This document shows, piece after piece, positions 52,151-59,704 of a DNA stretch of 64,000 nucleotides; positions within the stretch are counted from its first letter, which is position 1; each line of letters opens with the position of its first letter. This stretch comes from Maribacter litoralis (GTDB lineage: Bacteria > Bacteroidota > Bacteroidia > Flavobacteriales > Flavobacteriaceae). A program made the position numbers and the translations under genes. The notes beneath the pieces were generated by a model, which was not told the origin of the DNA, made no database searches, and saw only the letters and a program-made list of their open reading frames with translations. Where the stretch lies: assembly GCF_003075045.1 (NCBI RefSeq), contig NZ_QCZD01000001.1, positions 992,001 through 1,056,000 on the forward strand, given 5' to 3'.

Positions 52151-52966
52151 TTAATTTAGAAACTTTTTCATGGGAACAACCTTATCAAATTCTTTAATTT
52201 CTATGTTTCGATAATATATTTCAGCCGTTTCCGATTGAAAACCGATGATACCCTCACCCACCGACAGATTCGTACCCATATTTACAATTTCACCGTTTAG
52301 CTTGTGAATGGTATACGCATTGCCCATTACAATAATTTCGCACTGGTTCCATTCTCCATTAAGGGCATTGTATTTGGGAGATGCATACCCATAAATTTCA
52401 TTCTTCATGTTAGGCATTTCTTTACCTCCATCTTTAGGTAATAAAAATGTTTTGCCATCTGCTGTAGCTGTCCAATCTAAACTTACACCTGCACCCCAAA
52501 AATCGCCTGTATGGTTTCTATCGGTAATGTGATTATAACGTACTTGATATTCTAGACCTTTAGGCCACACCTTGTCATCGAACACATGGTAATAGCAGCC
52601 CGCATCATACTGCCATTCATCAAAATTATTGGTTATTTTCTCTCCCCATTTATATTCGAATCGAAGTATATACTTACTATATTTCTTATTGGTATAGAAT
52701 AGACCGTGAGTGCCATTTTCACCAGTATTTAAATTTAAACTATCTGGCATGTGCTTAAAAACATGCACCATACCATCTTCAATAGTATATACTTCTTTCG
52801 CCTTGGCACTATCTCCACTCCTCAGTTTCAGATGCCAACCATCAAAATTTTCACCATTGAACAATTGTACAAAACCATTATCTAACTTCTTTTGATTTTG
52901 TCCATTGGAGATACCCACATTTACAATCAATGTGACGCAGATAAGTAATAATCGGTGATTTCTCAT
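52151..52966 (-). CDS. Exported DUF1080 (3-keto-disaccharide hydrolase-type) protein
   Basis: A 271-residue protein with a signal peptide ending near residue 22 (VGISNGQ). The DUF1080 jelly roll is recognised from FVQLFNGENFDGWHL at its start, YILRFEYKWGE, DAGCYYHVFDD, WPKGLEYQVRYNH and NEWNQCEIIVMGN-type strands toward the end. Some DUF1080 proteins hydrolyse 3-keto-glycosides made by oxidoreductases. It lies 11 bases after an SGNH hydrolase gene that is itself coupled to an FAD oxidoreductase gene, so an oxidation-then-cleavage role is plausible but not proven. Confidence 0.82.
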   Translation of the reverse strand: MRNHRLLLICVTLIVNVGISNGQNQKKLDNGFVQLFNGENFDGWHLKLRSGDSAKAKEVYTIEDGMVHVFKHMPDSLNLNTGENGTHGLFYTNKKYSKYILRFEYKWGEKITNNFDEWQYDAGCYYHVFDDKVWPKGLEYQVRYNHITDRNHTGDFWGAGVSLDWTATADGKTFLLPKDGGKEMPNMKNEIYGYASPKYNALNGEWNQCEIIVMGNAYTIHKLNGEIVNMGTNLSVGEGIIGFQSETAEIYYRNIEIKEFDKVVPMKKFLN

Positions 52967-52977
52967 TGTTTAGTTTT

Positions 52978-53724
52978 TCAGTTCTTAGTTGTTCTTTTTA
53001 CACTGTTGTATTCTTTTATAAAATTTTGAAGTACTGCGGGATAGGTATCTCCCGTAGCAGTTCCCCTGCCTTGCATACCACTGCCATAGGTTATAGAATC
53101 GCCTAGACAAATGATTTTCTGAGACTTTTCCAGTAGCTGGTTTTCCTTTAAATAGCGAAATACCAGTTCGCCAATAAACCGATAGCCCAACGCCGTAGGA
53201 TGCACTCCGTCCGCGGCACCACTATTGCTTATATTCTTAAAAAATAAATCGCTATTGTGCTTTGGCAAATCCATATCTTTAAAAATCTGAAATAGATCCA
53301 AATAATGCACCGACAATTTGTTTGCTACACGAGATACACTATTTCTTGCACTATCTAATTTTACGTTGGGTGCCTCATTGAACAACTTTTTATCATGCCT
53401 TTTAAACAAATACACGGAATCTGCCGGAGGTGAAGTCATAAGCACTACTTTACTATGCGTTTGCTTTATGCTTTTTACGATATGCTCTAAATTATCTTCA
53501 TATGCCCTATATGAAACCAACTTTCTAGAATTCAGCATATCATTGGTACCGACCATTACTATTACCAGATCTGGTTTTTCTTCCAATACATCATTTTGTA
53601 ATCTTTCTAAAAGTTGTACAGTAGTGTTACCGCCCACACCGGCATTTATTACTTGAGCATGGGTTGATAATAAAGTTGCAAAAAACAATGCGATGAAAAT
53701 GATATGATTTCTGGTTATTCTCAT
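52978..53724 (-). CDS. Circularly permuted SGNH/GDSL hydrolase (probable carbohydrate esterase)
   Basis: A 248-residue exported protein with a signal peptide to about residue 24 (LLSTHAQ). All SGNH blocks are present but in rotated order: block II NAGVGGN at 27-33, block III VGTND at 58-62, block V DGVHPT at 172-177 (Asp172, His175), and block I CLGDSITYG with the nucleophile Ser210 at 206-214. In ordinary SGNH enzymes block I is at the N-terminus. The C-terminal helix after block I (TYPAVLQNFI) is what normally leads into VINAGVGGN, which here directly follows the signal peptide. All four catalytic residues survive, so activity as an acetyl or other esterase is likely. Start overlaps the oxidoreductase stop (ATGA). 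Confidence 0.88.
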   Translation of the reverse strand: MRITRNHIIFIALFFATLLSTHAQVINAGVGGNTTVQLLERLQNDVLEEKPDLVIVMVGTNDMLNSRKLVSYRAYEDNLEHIVKSIKQTHSKVVLMTSPPADSVYLFKRHDKKLFNEAPNVKLDSARNSVSRVANKLSVHYLDLFQIFKDMDLPKHNSDLFFKNISNSGAADGVHPTALGYRFIGELVFRYLKENQLLEKSQKIICLGDSITYGSGMQGRGTATGDTYPAVLQNFIKEYNSVKRTTKN

Positions 53725-55412
53725 TTAGACTCTTCAACTAGTTGTTTATTATACTCTAACACTTGGTCGTCTTTAAGCAACTGCTCCTTTAAAGCCGTAT
53801 AGTCAACATCATGAATATTTTTCTCCTCGTCTATCGCCATCGCGGCAAGTGTACCTGCACTTTGACCCAAAATCATAAACACAGGCTCCATTCTTATAGA
53901 ACCAAAAGCAATGTGCGAACTAGAGACCGCAGCAGGAACCAATAAATTTTTACATTCTTCTTGCTTTGGTAAGATTGTTCCTAAATGTATTTGATAGGGA
54001 GCGTCTGGTTCTATTCCTAAATCTCCTTCATTTTGTACATAACCTTCTTTGGTGATATAGCGTTGAACATTATGGGAATCCATTGCGTAAGAACCCATAC
54101 CTATTGGTTTCAGCACTTTCTTTTTTCCTAGGATCTCGTTATCTGTCATTACAAATTCCCCGATCATTCTTCTAGCTTCGCGAACATAAATTTGATAGGG
54201 CCAGTGACCGTTATCCACAAACTCGTCTTTGGCAAGTCCCCACTTTTTAATGCTGGTTCTAAACCGCTCAGGTACGCTTTCATCATGACCCCAGAAATAA
54301 AGCAAACCTTTGTGATAGTCTATATGCTCTTGCAAAATTTCTTTTCTCTTTTCATAAGATGCTTCGGGGTAATCATAATTCATTCCAATATTATCTGAGC
54401 TGAACGGTCCTACGTTATTGACATCGCGCTTTTTATTGGGAATCTTGCCTCCTCCGAACATGGAATATCTACCACCTTCAAATACCCTTCTCAATAACTC
54501 ATATTGTGCTGGGTCATAATTTTCTGGTTTCTCAAAAGGTACCACGTTACCTTCTGCATTGGTGGTACATAATCTATAGTTATAGGCCTGCACACCTTTA
54601 TCACCCGAACCATTTTCACCAGGTGGCGCTGTTGATATTCTTGGAAGCACACCGCTGGTAGAATCGCCAGGTATTACATACGGACTAATATTCAACTGTT
54701 GAAAGTTGTGGCTATGGTGATAAATGCCTTTTTGTACGCCGTTCCATTCTTCACCATATACACTATTAGCTTCCCTACCTACATGATAATTGACACCTGC
54801 GGCTGCCATTAAATCTCCTTCGTAGGTGGCATCAACGAATATATTGGCTTTATAATTCTTCCCGTCTAACATGCTGATAGATTTGATAACGCCGTTATCT
54901 ACTTCTACCCCTTTTTCCCTATCGAGCCATTTATCGCGATGTATGGTAATGTTATGCTCTTTTACAAATTGCTCAAAGATTTGTTCAGCAACATGGGGCT
55001 CAAATGTCCACATGGTCTTGAGATCATCATCTATAGCAGTAGTACCTTGCCCCTCGTTACCATACTCCTCCCTTGGTTGCCAGTTCCAAGCTTCTTCATT
55101 TTGGTAGTGCTTGTATACTTCTTGATAAAACTCTTTTGAAATACCACCAATGACCTCTTTATTTCCCAAATCGGTGAATCCCAATCCGCTAGATGAGAGT
55201 CCGCCTATATGGGTTTCCGGACAAACAATAATGACCGATTTATCCATTCTTGCCAATTGCACCGCTGTAGCAATGGCGGCAGATGTGCCACCATAAATGA
55301 CCACTTCTGCATCTATATTTTTTTCATTATTTGGAGCGCATGCTATTTGCATCAGCAAAAATGCACAAACTATGGACTTGAAAATTGAGGTGTTCGATAA
55401 AAAATTCCACAT
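53721..55412 (-). CDS. Exported FAD-dependent oxidoreductase (FAD_oxidored type)
   Basis: A 563-residue lipoprotein-like protein: a lipobox (MQIAC, Cys25), then the dinucleotide motif AEVVIYGGTSAAIATAVQLARM, THIGGLSSSGLGFTD, a second conserved segment IFVDATYEGDLMAAAGVNYHVGRE near residue 190, and YQIHLGTILPKQEECKNLLVPAAVSSSH near the end. This fits PF12831-type FAD proteins, common in Bacteroidetes glycan loci and mostly of unknown substrate. An exported flavoprotein must acquire FAD during or after export, which is notable. It heads a three-gene unit with SGNH and DUF1080. Confidence 0.83.
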   Translation of the reverse strand: MWNFLSNTSIFKSIVCAFLLMQIACAPNNEKNIDAEVVIYGGTSAAIATAVQLARMDKSVIIVCPETHIGGLSSSGLGFTDLGNKEVIGGISKEFYQEVYKHYQNEEAWNWQPREEYGNEGQGTTAIDDDLKTMWTFEPHVAEQIFEQFVKEHNITIHRDKWLDREKGVEVDNGVIKSISMLDGKNYKANIFVDATYEGDLMAAAGVNYHVGREANSVYGEEWNGVQKGIYHHSHNFQQLNISPYVIPGDSTSGVLPRISTAPPGENGSGDKGVQAYNYRLCTTNAEGNVVPFEKPENYDPAQYELLRRVFEGGRYSMFGGGKIPNKKRDVNNVGPFSSDNIGMNYDYPEASYEKRKEILQEHIDYHKGLLYFWGHDESVPERFRTSIKKWGLAKDEFVDNGHWPYQIYVREARRMIGEFVMTDNEILGKKKVLKPIGMGSYAMDSHNVQRYITKEGYVQNEGDLGIEPDAPYQIHLGTILPKQEECKNLLVPAAVSSSHIAFGSIRMEPVFMILGQSAGTLAAMAIDEEKNIHDVDYTALKEQLLKDDQVLEYNKQLVEESK

Positions 55413-55466
55413 AGGTAAGAACGAGTTATAAGTTGTTGATTATTGATTTATACAAGTTTATTCTTT

Positions 55467-55497
55467 ATTGAACAAAACGTGTATCTCTTATTGTTCA
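55467..55497. promoter_or_regulatory. 8-bp inverted repeat with 15-base spacer upstream of the FAD oxidoreductase
   Basis: TTGAACAA (55467-55474) and TTGTTCAA (55490-55497) are exact inverted copies, 55 bases before the oxidoreductase start in a 169-base gap. It may be a regulator site. The TTGAAC half-site recalls the palindrome at 9973-9988. Confidence 0.3.
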
Positions 55498-55581
55498 ACT
55501 TCTATAAATTATCACCTATTATACCAATACAAGGGGTTTTAGGAGCACTAAAGCAAAAAAGTAAGTTTGACTTTTATACTA

Positions 55582-58089
55582 CTAGTTAGCAAGCAAGATG
55601 ATCTCTTGCCCAACTTTTGTAGGTATATCATATAAGAATGTTGGTTTTAAATCTAGCCCTTCTGATTTCGTCGCTTCGGAAACGACCGGCGTTTTTATTT
55701 TTGGCACTTGATAAAATTGATTTTTATTTTCTCCGGATGCAGCAGCCAATTCCTTTGCATTCTGATTTTTTAGTTTACTGTATGAACGCACTCTAAGATT
55801 CCCTCCTAAATTCGACTTTATTATTGCTTTTACAACTTTTCCTTCTTTCCATGCTAAGGAAGTTATTTCGAATCCTCCTCGAGCTCGTAAACCTATTACT
55901 TCACCATCTTCCCATACGTCTGGTAATGCAGGTAACAAATGAATTGCTCCATCGTGACTTTGCACCAACATTTCCGCAAGACCCGAAGTAAACCCAAAAT
56001 TACCGTCTATTTGAAATGGTGGGTGAGCATCGAGCATATTGGCATAGGTACCACCTCCTTTTGGTGAATCTGGTCTACCGACCAACTTAATCTGGTCGCC
56101 CATTAATTTATAAGCGTGGTTGCCATCTAACATTCTAGCCCACAAATTAATTTTCCAGTTCATTGACCAGCCTGTAGAAGGGTCTCCCCGCTGTATAAGG
56201 GTATTCTTAGCTCCTTGAAATAATTCCGGATTTCTATATGGTGAAATTTGATTGGAAGGATACAAACCGTACAAATGAGATACATGACGGTGATCATCTG
56301 TTGGGTCATCTAAATCTTGCATCCATTCTTGAAGCTGATGATGTTGACCAATTTTCATTGGTGGTAGCTTCGCCAAAGCGGACTGCATTTCAACTACCAA
56401 TTTATCATCTACCCGTAGTAATTTTGCTGCTCTTATTGTTTTTGTCAACATATCGAACACCAACTGATTATCCATGGTAGTCCCTGCCGAAATGAACACA
56501 TTTTTAGAACGGTTCATAGGACCATGTTCTGGAGAGATAGATGGCGAAACTACCAGAAAACCATTTTCAGGTTCGGGGGTCAAGATGCTTAAACAGAATT
56601 GCGCAGCACCTTTCATGGCGGGATAGACCGTACTTAAATAATCTAAATCTCCATTAAATTCAAATTTATCGAATAAGTGCTGGCTTAACCATGTACCACC
56701 AGTTGGCCACATTCCCCATGTTGCACCATCTACGGGACCTGTAATTCTCCATAGATCGGTATTATGATGGGTTACCCACCCATCTGCACCATACATAACC
56801 TTGGCGGTTTCTTTACCCGTTATTGAAAGGTCTTTTACCATTTCAATTAATGGATTATGCATTTCCGATAAATTGGTGACCTCAGAAGGCCAGTAATTCA
56901 TTTCAGTATTGATATTTACGGTATATGCACTTTTCCAAGGTGGGACTAATAGATTATTCCATAAGCCCTGTAAGTTTGCTGGCTGACCACCAGGTTGCGA
57001 TGAGGAGATCAATAAATACCTTCCAAATTGAAAATACAACGCAACAAGCGATGGGTCAAAACCTGTACTAAATTCTTTTATTCTAACATCGGTGGGATTT
57101 TTTACCGCATCTGTACTGCCTAAATTCAATGAGACCCGGTTAAAATACTTTTGGTAAAAATCTGAATGACGGCTTACCAATTCATCAAAGGTTTTAGATG
57201 TTGCCTTAACCATAAAATCTGCCGCCCTTTTATGGGCATCTGCACTTACATTATTGTAGTCGACAAAATTTGTAGCTATTGAGATGTACAGCATCACGCT
57301 ATTTGCCTTCGTTACTTTTAATTCTTTTGCTGTTGACGTTATCGCTCCCCCCGCCGGAACTATTTTTATTCTGGCATCAAATTCTACTTCCCCTTTAATT
57401 GAGTCTGCATTTTCCGGTAAGCGTTTGTTCTTATTATCACTACCAAAACCTGTCATGACCAAAATAGCATCACCTTCATTAAACAAGCTAACTTTGGCAG
57501 GTGCGGGGCGATCCATTGTTGCCGTAAAACTAATTTGAGCTTCTTTATTTGCGGTAAGTCTCATTACAATAACGTCATCGGTAAAGGAGGAGAAAACCTC
57601 CCGTTTATATTCCACTCCTTCTACCGTGTACATGATGGTATTCACTGCATTTTCAATATCCAGTTCTCTATAGTAATTGGTGTAATTTTCTTGATCTTTA
57701 AAATTCAATCTCAAATTTCCAACCGTTTCATAGGGCATTCCATGAGAGGTTTTTGAAATAAAATCTCGATTAGCTAAGTTATGGGCTTCATCATATTTTT
57801 CTTCAAAAATCAATTCTCGTATATCCGATAATGATTCTTTTGCCTTTGGATTTTCGTTTCTGTGCGGACCACCTGCCCAAAGTGTACTTTCGTTCAACTG
57901 TATATTTTCACTTGTTGGACTACCGAAAACCATCGCTCCCAAACGACCGTTGCCAATAGGCAAAGCTTCGTTCCAATCTGCCGCTGGTGCCGTATACCAT
58001 AATTTTAAAGGATTTTCCTGTTGTGCATGACCATTACCCATAGCCACTAAAAGCAGTAAGAATAGAATTCCCGAATATTTCTTTATCAT
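55582..58089 (-). CDS. GH95 alpha-L-fucosidase or alpha-L-galactosidase
   Basis: An 835-residue exported enzyme (signal peptide to about 22, GNGHAQ). The N-terminal beta domain begins [27 protein letters not shown], the GH95 signature. The (alpha/alpha)6 barrel carries [15 protein letters not shown] near residue 395 (catalytic Asn pair region), [11 protein letters not shown] near 520 (general acid Glu) and the [11 protein letters not shown] aspartate near 692. Family members are inverting alpha-1,2-L-fucosidases, and some are alpha-L-galactosidases. Because this locus has separate catabolic operons for L-fucose and, probably, L-galactose, either activity fits. No GH29 fucosidase is in the window. 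Confidence 0.93.
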   Translation of the reverse strand: MIKKYSGILFLLLLVAMGNGHAQQENPLKLWYTAPAADWNEALPIGNGRLGAMVFGSPTSENIQLNESTLWAGGPHRNENPKAKESLSDIRELIFEEKYDEAHNLANRDFISKTSHGMPYETVGNLRLNFKDQENYTNYYRELDIENAVNTIMYTVEGVEYKREVFSSFTDDVIVMRLTANKEAQISFTATMDRPAPAKVSLFNEGDAILVMTGFGSDNKNKRLPENADSIKGEVEFDARIKIVPAGGAITSTAKELKVTKANSVMLYISIATNFVDYNNVSADAHKRAADFMVKATSKTFDELVSRHSDFYQKYFNRVSLNLGSTDAVKNPTDVRIKEFSTGFDPSLVALYFQFGRYLLISSSQPGGQPANLQGLWNNLLVPPWKSAYTVNINTEMNYWPSEVTNLSEMHNPLIEMVKDLSITGKETAKVMYGADGWVTHHNTDLWRITGPVDGATWGMWPTGGTWLSQHLFDKFEFNGDLDYLSTVYPAMKGAAQFCLSILTPEPENGFLVVSPSISPEHGPMNRSKNVFISAGTTMDNQLVFDMLTKTIRAAKLLRVDDKLVVEMQSALAKLPPMKIGQHHQLQEWMQDLDDPTDDHRHVSHLYGLYPSNQISPYRNPELFQGAKNTLIQRGDPSTGWSMNWKINLWARMLDGNHAYKLMGDQIKLVGRPDSPKGGGTYANMLDAHPPFQIDGNFGFTSGLAEMLVQSHDGAIHLLPALPDVWEDGEVIGLRARGGFEITSLAWKEGKVVKAIIKSNLGGNLRVRSYSKLKNQNAKELAAASGENKNQFYQVPKIKTPVVSEATKSEGLDLKPTFLYDIPTKVGQEIILLAN

Positions 58090-58136
58090 TTCTTATAAAT
58101 TAATTGTCATAGAAAATGTTGCTTCCATAGTTCTAG

Positions 58137-59672
58137 CTAGCGCAGTGCCTCTAAATACATTTCTTCCGTTTGTTTTCTTAAGCGCTTTAATACATCAACA
58201 TAATCCTTATTATTCGCCAGATTATTTTGCTCAAGAGGGTCATTCTCTACATCGTACAATTCCTCTATTTTAGGGTTGTGTTCGTAGTAAACAAAATATT
58301 TATAACGATCTGTTCTTATTCCACGACTGCGGTAAGACCTGTTGGCGTTTATCATTTCTTGGTTAATTTCATCAACATTTTCTTTGTAACGTTGGTGAAA
58401 CATTTCTTCAATAAAGAGGTCTTCCATAAATACGGCGTTTCGCCATTGAGACATATCTTGAGTCTTATTCAACAGGTTACTAAAGTCTTTGCCCTGCATA
58501 CTTTTAGGAGCGGTTATACCTGCCAGAGATAAAATAGTGGGTGCAATATCTACGGATGAAATAAGGGCATTTTCCCTAAATCCACGTTCAGATTCCGGTA
58601 CTCTACCATCATACACAATTAATGGTGCTTTCACCGATTCTTCATAAAGCAAACATTTATCAAAAAGACCATGAGTGCCTTGAAAACGACCATTATCACT
58701 GGTATAAATGATAATTGTATTATCTAACAGTCCCTTTTCCTTTAATTTTGCCACCAATAGACCAACTTGATCATCTACACTATACCCTTGCGTTGCAAAA
58801 CGACGAACCAACTTTTGCTGTAATTCTGGAGTGGACGACCTTTGTTTGTGCAAACGAACTCCGCGTGCATTTTCCTTCACAACCGTTGGCAATTTATCAT
58901 TCTCACCCTCAACCCAATTTTCTGGTACCGACAATTCTTTATCCTTAAATAAATCATGATGAGGCATGTACATATCCTTATCCCTATCATGTTTTACCGC
59001 ATAAAAACTGACCGATAAACAAAAGGGCTGATTTTTGGGTTGGGTATCTATAAAGCGTAACATTGCCTCTCCCGTTCTTAGTGTTCTCCCAGAATTGACC
59101 CTTCCTTTTTTATATATTTCCTGTAAACCCTTATCATCTTCTGGCCACATGACCACCCCATTTCTATCATGTTCTTGACTACCGGCAAAAAAATCGAATA
59201 CAGCAGCCATATTCCGTTGATAAAAATGTTCTTTAGGCATACTTGGTCTCTGTGCTTCTTTAGTCACCGTAAAACCAACTTTCCCTATAAATCCGTTACG
59301 ATATCCTGCTTTTTTTAGAATGGCAGGATACCCATTATTAAAATCGCTTTGAGATAAAGTATAGTCGGTAGGAGCAACAAAACCTACCTTGTGGTTGGAG
59401 TTAAAACGACCTGTTATCATGGTCACCCTACTGGGCATACAAATTGCAACTGCTTGGTACGCTCTATCAAAAACTACTGCAGAATTAGCCAACTTATCAA
59501 TATTAGGAGTATTAAATTCGGGCTTGCCATAACACCCCATATTATCCCATTTTTGATCATCGGTCATCAAGAAAATAATATTGGGCGGCTTTACTTCTTT
59601 TTGACCGTAACTACTAGATAGCACCAGTAATCCTAGGCAAAAAATAAAGTATCGTGTACTTTTCATAAGCAT
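58137..59672 (-). CDS. S1-family sulfatase
   Basis: A 511-residue exported sulfatase. The start could be Met1 or Met3; both give a signal peptide ending near residue 24 (SSSYGQ). Metal strand IIFLMTDDQKWDNMGCYG, FGly motif CMPSR (Cys78) followed by VTMITGRFNSNHKVG, and distal YTSDNGRFQGTHGLFDKCLLYEES. It is flanked by the GH95 gene (47 bases downstream) and the heparinase-type lyase gene (32 bases upstream), suggesting it prepares or follows their cleavage. Confidence 0.9.
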   Translation of the reverse strand: MLMKSTRYFIFCLGLLVLSSSYGQKEVKPPNIIFLMTDDQKWDNMGCYGKPEFNTPNIDKLANSAVVFDRAYQAVAICMPSRVTMITGRFNSNHKVGFVAPTDYTLSQSDFNNGYPAILKKAGYRNGFIGKVGFTVTKEAQRPSMPKEHFYQRNMAAVFDFFAGSQEHDRNGVVMWPEDDKGLQEIYKKGRVNSGRTLRTGEAMLRFIDTQPKNQPFCLSVSFYAVKHDRDKDMYMPHHDLFKDKELSVPENWVEGENDKLPTVVKENARGVRLHKQRSSTPELQQKLVRRFATQGYSVDDQVGLLVAKLKEKGLLDNTIIIYTSDNGRFQGTHGLFDKCLLYEESVKAPLIVYDGRVPESERGFRENALISSVDIAPTILSLAGITAPKSMQGKDFSNLLNKTQDMSQWRNAVFMEDLFIEEMFHQRYKENVDEINQEMINANRSYRSRGIRTDRYKYFVYYEHNPKIEELYDVENDPLEQNNLANNKDYVDVLKRLRKQTEEMYLEALR

Positions 59673-59704
59673 CTGTACTATGTATGCTAGTCACATATCT
59701 ATTA

